This document shows, in pieces, positions 1-9,305 of a stretch of 64,000 nucleotides of DNA. A program made the position numbers and the translations under genes. Source of the DNA: Roseibium algicola (GTDB taxonomy: Bacteria > Pseudomonadota > Alphaproteobacteria > Rhizobiales > Stappiaceae); NCBI RefSeq assembly GCF_001999245.1, contig NZ_CP019630.1, positions 186,001-250,000 on the forward strand, written 5' to 3'. The stretch's first letter is position 1. Each line of letters begins with the position of its first letter. The notes under the pieces were generated by a model that was given only the letters and a program-made list of their open reading frames with translations, did no database searches and had not been told where the DNA came from.

Positions 1-77
1 GGCACCGCAAACAATTCGTGCGGCCTGACCTCCGGCAAGTTTCTGCCTCTTTGTCATACAGGAAGACCGGTGGTGGA

Positions 78-178
78 GATCCGGGATCAGTGAGCCCAGA
101 TCTCTTTCAAGGGTCAGCGTCATACCTTGAACAGGAGCATCCCCTCTCCCGGCCAGGGCTTGGCCAGGCCCGGATGAC
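78..178. repeat. Dispersed intergenic repeat, copy A
   Basis: This gene-free left edge contains two blocks that recur in the same order near 52.2-52.3 kb. Positions 78-103 match 52222-52247 at 23 of 26 bases. Positions 147-178 match 52292-52323 at about 24 of 32 bases, counted by eye. The second block starts TCCCGG and ends with a CCGG..TGAC-like segment, so it can fold on itself. It resembles common short palindromic intergenic repeats of alphaproteobacteria; the family assignment is inferred. I see no gene in positions 1-199. Confidence 0.55.
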
Positions 179-199
179 CAGAAATAGCTGTTGCTAGAC

Positions 200-2158
200 C
201 TATTTCGCCGGTACGTAATCAGCCCTCTGACCACGTGTGACGATACCAAGATCGTCATTTTCCCTTGCGGCTCGCAGCCGTTCCTCGGCCTCGTCCGCTT
301 CGCGCTGGCGCGCCCACATGGAGGCGTAAAGACCGTCTCTGGCCAGAAGCTCCTGATGGGTGCCGCGCTCGGCAATCTCGCCACCTTCCAGAACGATGAT
401 CTGGTCCGCGTTGACCACGGTCGACAGGCGGTGGGCAATCACCAGCGTCGTCCGATCCTGCGAAACCTCATCCAGCGCCGACTGGATCTCGCGTTCGGTA
501 TGTGTGTCGAGCGCCGATGTCGCCTCATCGAGGATGAGGATCGGCGGAGATTTCAGAATGGTGCGTGCAATCGCAACACGCTGCTTTTCACCGCCCGACA
601 GTTTCAATCCGCGCTCGCCGACTTCCGCGTCATAGCCCTGAGGTAGCCTTTCAATGAAGTCGTGGATCTGCGCCATGCGCGCAGCCTCCCGCACTTCCTC
701 GTCGCTGGCGTCCGGGCGGCCATAGCGAATGTTGTAGGCAATGGTATCGTTGAAGAGCACCGTATCCTGCGGAACCATGCCAATGGCCTGACGCACGCTT
801 TCCTGCGTCACGTTTCGGACATCCTGACCATCGATCTCGACTGAACCGTCGGTGACGTCGTAAAACCGGAACAGGAGACGGGAGATCGTCGATTTGCCCG
901 CACCGGAGGGACCGACGATGGCGACGGTCTTGCCTGCTGGAACCTCAAAGTCGATCCCCTTGAGGATCGGCCGGTCGGGATCGTAGTGAAAGCGGACGTC
1001 CTTGAACGCAATCTTTCCTTCAACAGCCTTCAACGGGCTGGCGTCGGGCCTGTCCTCGATTTCGGCGGGCACCATCAGCAGGTCGAACATGGATTCGATA
1101 TCCGCAAGACCCTGACGGATTTCCCGGTAGAGGAAGCCGATGAAGTTGAGCGGAATGGAAATCTGCATCAGCAGCGCGTTGATAAGGACAAAGTCGCCGA
1201 TGTTCTGCTCGCCCGCCAGAACAGCCTGTGCAGACAGCCCCATGCAGGCCGCCATGCCAATGCCGAGGATAACCGCCTGACCGAAGTTGAGCCAGGAAAG
1301 GGACGTCCAGGTTTTCGTCGCAGCGCTCTCATATTTCGCCATGGAGACATCGAAGCGCGCAGCTTCCATGTTTTCATTGCCGAAATACTTGACCGTTTCG
1401 AAGTTGAGCAGACTGTCGATGGCCTTGGAGTTGGCATCCGTGTCGCTGTCGTTCATTTCGCGGCGAATGCCGATCCGCCAATTCGAGGTCTTGATGGTGA
1501 ACCAGACGTAGGCAACGATCATCACTGCGACGATGACAACATAAAGGAAACCGAACTGGTACCAGATCACGGCTGCCATGATGGCAAATTCCAGAACCGT
1601 CGGAATGCCGTTCAAGATGGTGAAGCGGACAATCGCCTCTATGCCCTTCACCCCGCGCTCAATCACCCGGCTGAGCCCACCCGTCCGCCGGGCGAGGTGG
1701 AAACGCAGGGAAAGCTGGTGCAGGTGGCGGAATGTCAGGATTGCGAGCTGGCGTACGGCATGCTGGCCGACCCGGGCGAACAGTGCGTCGCGCAGCTGGT
1801 TGAAAGCCACTGCCAATACACGGGCTGCATTATAGGCAAGCACCAGCATGACCGGAGCTACCAGGAAAGCAGGCAGGTTGGAGCCTTCACCCGTCAGTGC
1901 ATCCGTCGCCCAGGCGAAAAAATACGGCGACAGGACCGTCACGATCTTGGCAATGATCAGTGCGAAAATGGCCAGAAGCACGCGCTGCTTGAGATCCGGC
2001 CGATTAGACGGCCAGATGTAGGGCCACAGGTTGGCCAGCGTCGTGAAGGTGCTGCCTTCGTCTGCATTGACAGGCTTGCGGATGTGCGCTTGAGCGGAAT
2101 GGCTGCCGGCAGCCGCAGCCGAGGGCTTTTGCGGCGGGGTCGCTGTCTGATCGGTCAC
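200..2158 (-). CDS. ATM1-type ABC exporter (heavy-metal / glutathione-conjugate transporter)
   Basis: This is a 652-residue half-transporter with the membrane domain first (residues about 60-350) and the ATPase second (about 385-620). Walker A is GPSGAGKST (416-424), the ABC signature LSGGEKQR (520-527) and Walker B LILDEATS (541-548), so the ATPase looks active. The segment NFETVKYFGNE at about 252-262 is the glutathione-site hallmark of the mitochondrial Atm1 / bacterial Atm1 family. By family knowledge it exports glutathione-linked sulfur or metal species across the inner membrane. The start is GTG, preceded by GGAG at 8 bases. An ArsR-type regulator lies just upstream on the same strand (gap about 36 bases), which suggests metal- or thiol-responsive control. 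Confidence 0.9.
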   Translation of the reverse strand: MTDQTATPPQKPSAAAAGSHSAQAHIRKPVNADEGSTFTTLANLWPYIWPSNRPDLKQRVLLAIFALIIAKIVTVLSPYFFAWATDALTGEGSNLPAFLVAPVMLVLAYNAARVLAVAFNQLRDALFARVGQHAVRQLAILTFRHLHQLSLRFHLARRTGGLSRVIERGVKGIEAIVRFTILNGIPTVLEFAIMAAVIWYQFGFLYVVIVAVMIVAYVWFTIKTSNWRIGIRREMNDSDTDANSKAIDSLLNFETVKYFGNENMEAARFDVSMAKYESAATKTWTSLSWLNFGQAVILGIGMAACMGLSAQAVLAGEQNIGDFVLINALLMQISIPLNFIGFLYREIRQGLADIESMFDLLMVPAEIEDRPDASPLKAVEGKIAFKDVRFHYDPDRPILKGIDFEVPAGKTVAIVGPSGAGKSTISRLLFRFYDVTDGSVEIDGQDVRNVTQESVRQAIGMVPQDTVLFNDTIAYNIRYGRPDASDEEVREAARMAQIHDFIERLPQGYDAEVGERGLKLSGGEKQRVAIARTILKSPPILILDEATSALDTHTEREIQSALDEVSQDRTTLVIAHRLSTVVNADQIIVLEGGEIAERGTHQELLARDGLYASMWARQREADEAEERLRAARENDDLGIVTRGQRADYVPAK

Positions 2159-2194
2159 ACAAAATCTCCAGGCCGCGGAAGGCGGCCACTTGGG

Positions 2195-2557
2195 TTAGTC
2201 TGAAGCGGAAACCACTTGCGCACCGGCTGACTGTCCTGACTGGTCCGGCTGCGCCGCGTTCAGGCGCTCCCAGAAGTCCTTGGTCCGGCACTCCGCCAGA
2301 CTGAGCACTTGCCAATTGAGCGCGTAGTGGCAATTCCTGCCCCGCGTGTCACAGCACAAGAGCCCGGCGTCCTTCAAAACCTGCAAATGCTGAGACACGG
2401 TCGACTGAGCCAACGGCAGGTGACTGACGATCTCACCGCAGCAGGCGCCCTGACGGCTTGCGAGCTGCTTGATGATTGCCAACCGGGCCGGATGTCCAAG
2501 TGCACGGAAGATAGCCGCGAGTTCCTCGCAACTTGCCAGACCTTCCTTGGAGGTCAT
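2195..2557 (-). CDS. ArsR-family winged-helix regulator
   Basis: The protein is about 120 residues with the ArsR/SmtB fold. A helix begins ELAAIFRALGHPARLAII, the recognition helix is AQSTVSQHLQVLKDAG, and the wing contains RGRNCHYALN. A Cys-Cys pair sits in GACCGEIV just before the recognition helix, with further cysteines in LLCCD and NCHY. These are candidate metal or thiol ligands, but they do not match the classic ArsR CxC motif. I chose the ATG at 2557 because GGTGG lies 8 bases upstream. An ATG at 2593 adds 12 residues but has no visible Shine-Dalgarno. It precedes the ATM1-type exporter on the same strand and probably controls it (inference). Confidence 0.8.
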   Translation of the reverse strand: MTSKEGLASCEELAAIFRALGHPARLAIIKQLASRQGACCGEIVSHLPLAQSTVSQHLQVLKDAGLLCCDTRGRNCHYALNWQVLSLAECRTKDFWERLNAAQPDQSGQSAGAQVVSASD

Positions 2558-2671
2558 GCAATTTCCACCGGCCGGCAGATCCGTCCCGCTCATGGGGCGG
2601 TTTCCTCATTCACGATTGTTTGTTTCATCGTTGATATGCGATGAATCATCAAAAAAACAAGGGGCTGATGC

Positions 2672-2705
2672 AAAAAGGCAGAGGATCATTCCGATCCCCT
2701 GCCTT
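2672..2705 (-). terminator. Probable intrinsic terminator after the LysM gene
   Basis: Arms 2675-2687 and 2693-2705 pair as AAGGCAG-x-GGATC with GATCC-x-CTGCCTT, with one A/C mismatch and a 5-base loop. On the minus strand the stem is followed by TTTTTG. It lies about 130 bases past the stop of the LysM gene and upstream of the ArsR gene, so it probably separates the two units. The plus-strand side also ends in CATTTTT, so it could act both ways. Confidence 0.6.
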
Positions 2706-2837
2706 CATTTTTGACATTCGACCAAGGGGTAACTGACAGAGATAAGCAGCGACAACAGCCGAGAATTTTATAAATGCCCATGGCCGTTTTCAGACGTGCC
2801 GACAACGCCCGAAGTGCCGACAGAGGCCGGTGTCACC

Positions 2838-4433
2838 TCAGCCGTTGTTTTCGTCAGGTTTCGGCCAGCTCAGATCGCCTTCTGGTGTCAGGAACACTTG
2901 CCCCGGGTAAATCAGATCAGGATTGCGGATCTGTTGCTGGTTGGCCTTGTAGATCGTCGTATAGCGAACGCCCTCTCCATAAAGACGCCGGGAGATCCGC
3001 CACAGGTTATCCCCCTTGCGGATGATCACGACGGGAAGAGATTTTTTCACTTCCGCGCCCTGGCCGTCGGCTCCTGCACCCTCACCGCTTGCGACGACCT
3101 TGGTCAGCACAATCTGCTTGTCCTGTTCCTTTTCAAAGGTAACGGCTGCACGGGCGTCGACCGAGCTGCCATCCTCACCGATCAAATCGGCGCGAACCTC
3201 GACATTTCCTTCAGAAATATTCTTGCCGCCTTCAATCAGCCACTTCCCGCCCGAACCGACCTTAGCCTCACCCTGAAACTCGTCGCCAACGTAGACACGA
3301 ACCGATGACCCAGGTTCGCCGGTACCGGCGACAAAGACCTTGTCCTTTTCGGATTCCACGGCTTCCACGGTCACCGTCGGCGCATCCGGTGCTGCTGTGG
3401 GAACATCAGCCGGTTCATTCTGGCCGGCTTGCGCAACGTCTGCGCCACTGTCCTGTGTCGCTACAGCTGCCGGCGCTGCCCCTGATGACGTGGAAGCAAC
3501 TTCGGTTTCTGCTGAAGCCGCCTGTCCCGATGCCTCAGCCGTTGAAACGGCGGCCCCGTTGCCGGCCGTTTCCGGCTCTGCGGTGCCTGTTGCAGATGAA
3601 GTCGTGTCGGCAGACGCAACAGCGGTCTGCTCAGAGGTACCGGCGGGCTGGTCGCTCGTCTCCCGGGAGGCCGTCTGCTGGCTTGCAGAGGTCCCTGCGG
3701 CAGGTTCCGCAGAAGCAGTTTCAGTTGCGGACGTCGACCCGGAGGCCTCCGCGGCGGTGCCTTCTGCAGAATCCGTTGTCGCAGCTGTTTGCGAACCTTC
3801 GCCAGTCGAAGTGATGGAAGCCACCTGCTGCTCGGCCTCAGGCTTTTGCAAGACGTCCGACGGACCGTCAGGCGTGTTCAGAACCACAAGAGGCTGTTCC
3901 TTGCCGCCTTCCGGCAGAGAAACGGCAAGCCGTTCTTCGGACGTGGCAATCGCTTTGCCGGTATCGTCATGAACTTCCAGGCCAACGTCATAGTCGCCCG
4001 GCTTCAACGGCTCATCCAGAATGATGGTCCATTCACCGACCTCATTGGCAATGCTCTTGCCGACAACCTTGCCGTTGGCAGTCAAGGCAACGATAGCGCC
4101 TGCGACAGACCGGCCCGCAACGACCGTTTCACCGGTCGGCTCAACGCCGACAACGTCAAAACTTGGGCCTGCGCTTGCCGTTTCCGCGGCAGGCGCCTCA
4201 TCTGACGCATCAGCCTTATCTGTTTCCGCGGATTGCGTCTTTGTGCCTGTATCAGAGCCTGCAGCCGGTTCGGTCGTGGCACTGTCGCCGGAGACCGATG
4301 GCGTCGCGGCAACTTCGGGACCGCTCTGGAAAGGCAGACGCCCCGTATCGCGATAGATGTAGCCCGTCACGAGAGCGGCCAGCCCAACAGGCACGGCTAC
4401 GATCAAAGTCCAGATGAGTGTCTTGTTATTCAT
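2838..4433 (-). CDS. Membrane-anchored LysM protein with long low-complexity linker
   Basis: This 531-residue protein starts with MNNKTLIWTL and one membrane segment (about residues 5-25), then an Ig-like segment (FDVVGVEPTGETVVAG...). A linker of about 170 residues follows, made almost only of Ala, Ser, Thr, Glu, Gln and Gly. A second Ig-like segment (about 390-460) and a C-terminal LysM domain (KGDNLWRISRRLYGEG...) complete it. LysM binds N-acetylglucosamine polymers, so the protein probably reaches from the inner membrane to the peptidoglycan. The ATG at 4433 has AGGA six bases upstream. An upstream extension of 68 residues is open but lacks protein-like composition. No catalytic domain is visible. 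The same architecture is common in alphaproteobacteria. Confidence 0.85.
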   Translation of the reverse strand: MNNKTLIWTLIVAVPVGLAALVTGYIYRDTGRLPFQSGPEVAATPSVSGDSATTEPAAGSDTGTKTQSAETDKADASDEAPAAETASAGPSFDVVGVEPTGETVVAGRSVAGAIVALTANGKVVGKSIANEVGEWTIILDEPLKPGDYDVGLEVHDDTGKAIATSEERLAVSLPEGGKEQPLVVLNTPDGPSDVLQKPEAEQQVASITSTGEGSQTAATTDSAEGTAAEASGSTSATETASAEPAAGTSASQQTASRETSDQPAGTSEQTAVASADTTSSATGTAEPETAGNGAAVSTAEASGQAASAETEVASTSSGAAPAAVATQDSGADVAQAGQNEPADVPTAAPDAPTVTVEAVESEKDKVFVAGTGEPGSSVRVYVGDEFQGEAKVGSGGKWLIEGGKNISEGNVEVRADLIGEDGSSVDARAAVTFEKEQDKQIVLTKVVASGEGAGADGQGAEVKKSLPVVIIRKGDNLWRISRRLYGEGVRYTTIYKANQQQIRNPDLIYPGQVFLTPEGDLSWPKPDENNG

Positions 4434-4694
4434 TGTGTGTCCTGCCGGGAAAGCAGCCAGGCGATGCGGCGCTTTCCAAATCCGTTCCCCTGTTTGCGCC
4501 CTTTCGGGTGCTGCCTGTCTCAGCCGAACTCCTGACCTTGATGGCCATGTTTCCTTTGCCGTCGGCTCTTCTTCAGATCGTGGTTCATGCATAGCCGTCT
4601 TTTCCAGGCGCGGCAAGAAAACCCGGTTCAGAACCAAGGCCTTTCAAACAGAATGCTTGACCTTGTGGCAATCTGAATGCCACATCTTTGCGTC

Positions 4695-5312
4695 ATGAAT
4701 ACGGTTTCTCAAAATCAGCTTACAAGCGTCTGTGTTTACTGCGGGTCCAGCTTCGGTTCGGACCCTGCACACGAGGCATCCGCCACCCGTCTGGGCCAGC
4801 TAATTGCCGAGGCTGGCCTTCGACTTGTCTATGGCGGCGGCTCTGTCGGTCTGATGGGAACCGTGGCCAATGCCGCCCTTGAAGCCGGCGGCAAGGTGAC
4901 GGGAATCATTCCGCGTTTCCTGGAAAAACGCGAGGTGATGCTGGACACCCTCGAAGACCTGATCGTCACGCAGGACATGCACGAGCGCAAACACCTGATG
5001 TTCGAGAAAGCTGACGCCTTCATCGCGTTGCCCGGCGGAATCGGCACCCTGGAAGAAGCCGTCGAAATGATGACCTGGGCCCAACTCGGACAACACCGCA
5101 AGCCGGTGGCACTGGCCAACCTCAACGGCTTCTGGTCGCCTTTGCTGGAACTTCTGGATCATATGCGGGCACAGGGATACATCCGTCCGGACACTGAAGT
5201 TCCTTATCTTGTTGCCCGAACCGTGGACGATATCCTGCCCATGCTGCGCCGCGCGATCAACGGTGAACCCCTGCCGGCACAAGAAGCATGCGCCTCGGTA
5301 ACAGATCTCTAA
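4695..5312 (+). CDS. LOG-family Rossmann-fold protein (TIGR00730)
   Basis: This 205-residue protein carries both hallmark motifs of the family: GGGSVGLMG at residues 47-55 and PGGIGTLEE at 113-121 (consensus PGGxGTxxE). The family removes ribose 5'-phosphate from nucleoside monophosphates, including cytokinin nucleotides in plants and their associates. In bacteria the same fold may simply recycle nucleotides. I start at ATG 4695 (MNTVSQNQ). An in-frame ATG six codons earlier is also possible, and neither has a strong ribosome site. It diverges from the LysM gene with a 261-base gap. Confidence 0.88.
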   Translation: MNTVSQNQLTSVCVYCGSSFGSDPAHEASATRLGQLIAEAGLRLVYGGGSVGLMGTVANAALEAGGKVTGIIPRFLEKREVMLDTLEDLIVTQDMHERKHLMFEKADAFIALPGGIGTLEEAVEMMTWAQLGQHRKPVALANLNGFWSPLLELLDHMRAQGYIRPDTEVPYLVARTVDDILPMLRRAINGEPLPAQEACASVTDL

Positions 5313-5437
5313 AACTCTACTGTGTATAGAGGTTGGGAATACGTTCCCATGACTGTGAATATTGGAACCAAATCGATTTGCAGTCTGAGGAGTTGAATAG
5401 TACCGTCGCACGAAACGCAGGAAGAACAGGCCACTAA

Positions 5438-6691
5438 ATGCAAACTACCCTTCTTGTTGAAGATGCGGCGTTTTTCGAGAAGGCAATCGTCAAGAAACTG
5501 CATGAGGTCGGACGTCACCAGATCATGGTGGCACGTAGCTACGAAGAGGCCGAGAACTGCCTCAATCTGCCGATCGGTGAACCCGACCTTGCTCTTGTCG
5601 ACCTGACCCTTCCAGACGCCCCCGACGGCGAAATCGTCGATCTTTGCGAGAAGTGGAATATTCCCACGATCGTCTTCACCAGCCGCTTCGACCCGAAAAC
5701 CCGAAGCAAGTTCCTGGAAAAAGGCGTTATTGACTACGTCCTGAAGGATTCTCCCGGCAGCCTGAACTATGTTGCGGACCTGATCCGGAAACTGGCCCAG
5801 AACCCCAAGATCGGCATTCTCATTCTGGACGATTCCGCGGTGGAGCGGGACGTGATCTCCAAGATCGTCGGCAAGCACCTTTACAAGATCTACCAGGCCA
5901 GCTCTACGGACGAAGCCCTCCAGACCCTGAAGGATTACAAGGACATCAAACTTGTCCTGGCGGACTATTTCATGCCGGACAAGGACGGCTTTGCCTTTCT
6001 GAAAGCCGTCCGCAGAGTGCATGACCCGGAGAAAGTCGGCGTCATCGGCATGTCGTCCTACGCCAATCCGGACAACCGGGTGCGGTTCCTGAAATACGGT
6101 GCAGCGGATTTCGTCGACAAGAACTGCCCTCCGGAAGAGCTGCTGCTGCGCGTGTCGCAGAACCTCGACTACATCTACCGGATCGAGGAACTCAACAACA
6201 TGGCAATGAGGGACTCCCTCACGGGTCTCTACAACCGCCGTTACCTTCTGGAACAGGCCACCAAGGCAATCGCGACCTGGCCGGTGTCCGAAGGACGTGC
6301 GCATTGGCTCGCGCTCCTCGACCTGGACTCCTTCAAGGCAATCAACGATTCACTCGGCCACGATTTCGGCGATGCGGTTCTGATCAGTTTTGCCCGCCAC
6401 ATGATGAAGCTCGCAAAGGAAGACGATATCGTCTCGCGGCTCGGCGGCGACGAATTCTGCATCGTGTTCCGGGACAAGGAAGAAGCCGAGGTTGTCGACG
6501 GACTGCAAAACCTTCTGGACAACGTTCTGGCCTCGCCCGTGCGTCACGACGGCGAGGAACATCTGATGAAGACGAGCGTCGGCGTCGCCCCGCTCGAAAG
6601 CGGCAGGTTTGGCGACGCCCTGAAGACCGCCGACCACAGGCTTTATGCCGCCAAACGCAGTGGCCGCGGCCAGCTGGTTTCTTCGGACTGA
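5438..6691 (+). CDS. PleD-like diguanylate cyclase (REC-REC-GGDEF)
   Basis: The 417-residue protein has two receiver domains followed by GGDEF. Receiver 1 (about 3-118) has the acidic pocket VEDA, likely phospho-acceptor D55 and K103. Receiver 2 (about 126-240) has DD at 131-132, D176 and K228. Both look able to accept phosphate. The cyclase domain (about 255-415) has an intact RLGGDEF (GGDEF at 336-340). At the place where PleD has the RxxD inhibitory site the sequence is KEDD (327-330), so product inhibition through that site is doubtful. No partner kinase is adjacent. It ends 40 bases from convergent rarD. Confidence 0.9.
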   Translation: MQTTLLVEDAAFFEKAIVKKLHEVGRHQIMVARSYEEAENCLNLPIGEPDLALVDLTLPDAPDGEIVDLCEKWNIPTIVFTSRFDPKTRSKFLEKGVIDYVLKDSPGSLNYVADLIRKLAQNPKIGILILDDSAVERDVISKIVGKHLYKIYQASSTDEALQTLKDYKDIKLVLADYFMPDKDGFAFLKAVRRVHDPEKVGVIGMSSYANPDNRVRFLKYGAADFVDKNCPPEELLLRVSQNLDYIYRIEELNNMAMRDSLTGLYNRRYLLEQATKAIATWPVSEGRAHWLALLDLDSFKAINDSLGHDFGDAVLISFARHMMKLAKEDDIVSRLGGDEFCIVFRDKEEAEVVDGLQNLLDNVLASPVRHDGEEHLMKTSVGVAPLESGRFGDALKTADHRLYAAKRSGRGQLVSSD

Positions 6692-6731
6692 CCGCATCTT
6701 CCACAGTGCTCTGGCTGCGACTAACCCAGTT

Positions 6732-7637
6732 TCAGCTCCGGTAGCGCCGCCAGCTGTCGTAGGTAAACACCACCAGCGCAGCCCAGATCATGCCGAACGT
6801 CATCAGCTTGGTCGGGTCCAGCGGTTCGCCCCAGATATAAATCGCCATCAGGAAGTGCATGGACGGCGCCATGTACTGCATAAGCCCCAGCATGAAGAGC
6901 GGCAGGCGCCGGGCAGCAGAAGAAAAACAGATCAGCGGCAAGGCCGTGACAATGCCTGTCCCCACGAGGGCGAGCAGAACCGGCGGATCGTTCAAGACCA
7001 TTGCGTCGACACCCCAGCTGAGGCTCAACAGCATGTAGCCGGCGGCGAGCGGAAACAGCACAAGCGTTTCCACGAACAGTCCCGGAGTTGCCTTCACGGG
7101 CGTCACTTTTCGCACATAGCCGTAGCCTGCAAAGGAAAACGCCAGCACCAGAGACACCCACGGCAAACCGCCTGCCAGGATCGCCTGCAGAACCACGGCA
7201 ATGGCGGCAACACCGACAGAAATCCCCTGCCAGGTCGTCAGCTTTTCCCTCAACACGAACAGGCCAACCAGAATGCTGACCAGCGGATTGATGAAATAGC
7301 CGAGCGAAATATCGAGCACGTGATTGTTGGAAATTGCCCAGACGAAGGTCAGCCAGTTGACGGCAATGAAAGTGGCAGACGCCGTCAGCCCCATGAGCAC
7401 CTTCGGCTGGCGAAAAACCTCGCGCACTTCCTGCCAGCGGCCGCGCGAATAGAGAAACAGACCGACAAAAAGCACCGACCAGAGGATCCGGTGAGACACC
7501 ACAAGATCTGCTGGCACGGTATCGGTCAGTTTGTAATAGGCCGGGAGGAAGCCCCACATGCCGTATGCCGCCAGGCCAAACAGAAGGCCCTGACGGAATT
7601 CGGCATTCGCTTCGGTGCTGGTCACCGTCTGCGACAT
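6732..7637 (-). CDS. rarD: EamA/DMT permease of the RarD type
   Basis: The 301-residue protein has about ten hydrophobic segments arranged as two EamA halves. It opens, after a short polar head, with EFRQGLLFGLAAYGMWGFLP, the characteristic RarD start (GxxxxxxAYxxWGxxP). RarD proteins are inner-membrane drug/metabolite-superfamily carriers whose substrate is not established (historically chloramphenicol sensitivity). It begins 40 bases after the cimA stop on the same strand and is probably co-transcribed. The ATG at 7637 is at the expected place for the family. Confidence 0.88.
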   Translation of the reverse strand: MSQTVTSTEANAEFRQGLLFGLAAYGMWGFLPAYYKLTDTVPADLVVSHRILWSVLFVGLFLYSRGRWQEVREVFRQPKVLMGLTASATFIAVNWLTFVWAISNNHVLDISLGYFINPLVSILVGLFVLREKLTTWQGISVGVAAIAVVLQAILAGGLPWVSLVLAFSFAGYGYVRKVTPVKATPGLFVETLVLFPLAAGYMLLSLSWGVDAMVLNDPPVLLALVGTGIVTALPLICFSSAARRLPLFMLGLMQYMAPSMHFLMAIYIWGEPLDPTKLMTFGMIWAALVVFTYDSWRRYRS

Positions 7638-7677
7638 GGCATTGCCTTTCTGGCGCCCGAAAGGCGCGTGACCAGGA

Positions 7678-9273
7678 TCAGGCCACGTTGGCTTTCATCA
7701 GCGCGAATGTAATGGAGTCGACCAGGGCCTGGAAAGAGGCGTCGACGATGTTGGAGGATACCCCGATCGTGAACCAGCGCCGGTGCGTGACTGTGTCCTG
7801 GCTTTCGATCAGAACGCGCGTGACAGCGCCCGTGCCACCATTGAGGATGCGCACCTTATAGTCAATCAGTTCCAGGCCGTCGATGGCAGACTGGTATTTG
7901 CCCAGATCCTTTCGCAGTGCCATGTCCAGCGCATTGACCGGGCCGTTGCCTTCAGCAACCGACATTCGGGTTTCGCCGTCGATATCGACCTTCACCACGG
8001 CTTCCGAAACCGTGACCAGATCACCGATTGCGTTAAACCGGCGTTCCACCATCACGCGGAAGGATTCAACTGCGAAGTAACGCGGCACCTCGCCCAATGC
8101 CCGGCGCGCGAGCAGCTCGAACGACGCGTCGGCAGCCTCGTAGGCATAGCCTTCGGCTTCCCGTTCCTTGACCTTCGCCAACAGTAGGTCAAGACGCGGA
8201 TCTGACTTGTCGACTTCGATGCCCACCCGGGCCAGCTCTCCCAGAAGGTTGCTCTTGCCGGCCTGGTCGGACACCAGCACCCGCCGCTGGTTGCCGACAC
8301 TTTCCGGTGCGACGTGTTCATAGGTCTGCGGATCCTTCAGGATCGCGGAGGCATGAATACCGGCCTTTGTGGCGAAGGCGGTTTCGCCCACGTAGGGGGC
8401 CTGCCTGTCCGGCGACCGATTGAGGATTTCATCGAACGCATGGGAGATTGAAGTGATCTCTTTCAACTGAGCGTCGCTGACACCGATTTCGAACCGATCG
8501 GAGAATGCCGGTTTCAGCTTGAGTGTCGGGATCAAGGTGATGAGGTTGGCGTTGCCGCAGCGCTCACCCAGACCGTTCAAGGTTCCCTGGATCTGCCTTA
8601 CGCCGGCATCCACTGCCGCCAGTGAGTTGGCGACCGCGTGACCGGTGTCATCGTGGGTATGGATGCCGAGATGCGTTCCGGGAACAACCTCCTGCACCTT
8701 GGTGACAATGTCGAAGATCTCATCGGGCAGCGTGCCGCCGTTGGTGTCACACAGAACGATCCACCGCGCGCCTGCATGGTATGCCGTGCGGGCACAATTG
8801 AGCGCGTATTCCGGATTGGCCTTGAAGCCATCGAAGAAATGCTCGCAGTCGATCATCGCTTCCTTGCCGGCAGCAACGGCTGCGGTAACGGTCTCGTAGA
8901 TCGAATCGAGGTTTTCCTCGTTGCTGCAACCAAGCGCAACCCGGACATGGTAGTCCCACGCCTTGGCCACGAAGCAGCAGGCATCGGAACTTGCGGACAG
9001 CACGTCCTGAAGCCCCGGATCGTTCGCAGCCGAGCGGCCTGCGCGCTTGGTCATGCCAAACGCTGTGAACGTTGCCTTGCGCGTCCGCTTTTCACTGAAG
9101 AACTCACTGTCGGTCGGGTTGGCACCCGGATAGCCACCTTCGATGTAATCGACGCCAAGCCGCTCCAGAAGTTCGGCAACCACAACCTTCTCGTTGACAG
9201 AGAAGTCGACCCCGCTGGTCTGGGCGCCGTCACGCAATGTCGTGTCGAAAAGAAAAAGCCGTTCCTTGGTCAT
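7678..9273 (-). CDS. cimA: (R)-citramalate synthase
   Basis: This 531-residue member of the LeuA/CimA family has the N-terminal catalytic motif DTTLRDGAQTSG, the metal-binding HTHDDTGHAVANS, and GLGERCGNANL. The C-terminal LeuA dimer/allosteric domain (about 390-525) is complete. Length and the DGAQTSGVDFS start fit the CimA (TIGR00977) group rather than 2-isopropylmalate synthase. It condenses acetyl-CoA with pyruvate to citramalate, a threonine-independent route to 2-oxobutyrate and isoleucine. It lies downstream of the two GFA genes on the minus strand (gap about 32 bases) and upstream of rarD. Confidence 0.9.
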   Translation of the reverse strand: MTKERLFLFDTTLRDGAQTSGVDFSVNEKVVVAELLERLGVDYIEGGYPGANPTDSEFFSEKRTRKATFTAFGMTKRAGRSAANDPGLQDVLSASSDACCFVAKAWDYHVRVALGCSNEENLDSIYETVTAAVAAGKEAMIDCEHFFDGFKANPEYALNCARTAYHAGARWIVLCDTNGGTLPDEIFDIVTKVQEVVPGTHLGIHTHDDTGHAVANSLAAVDAGVRQIQGTLNGLGERCGNANLITLIPTLKLKPAFSDRFEIGVSDAQLKEITSISHAFDEILNRSPDRQAPYVGETAFATKAGIHASAILKDPQTYEHVAPESVGNQRRVLVSDQAGKSNLLGELARVGIEVDKSDPRLDLLLAKVKEREAEGYAYEAADASFELLARRALGEVPRYFAVESFRVMVERRFNAIGDLVTVSEAVVKVDIDGETRMSVAEGNGPVNALDMALRKDLGKYQSAIDGLELIDYKVRILNGGTGAVTRVLIESQDTVTHRRWFTIGVSSNIVDASFQALVDSITFALMKANVA

Positions 9274-9305
9274 ATCCGTATCCTGAGCAGCGTCGGGGCT
9301 GTCTT

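Noticed and set aside
986..2203. Long plus-strand frame of 405 codons opposite the ABC exporter
   Set aside because: The minus-strand frame has full ABC motifs; the plus frame is a His/Asp/Arg-rich shadow caused by high-GC codon bias.
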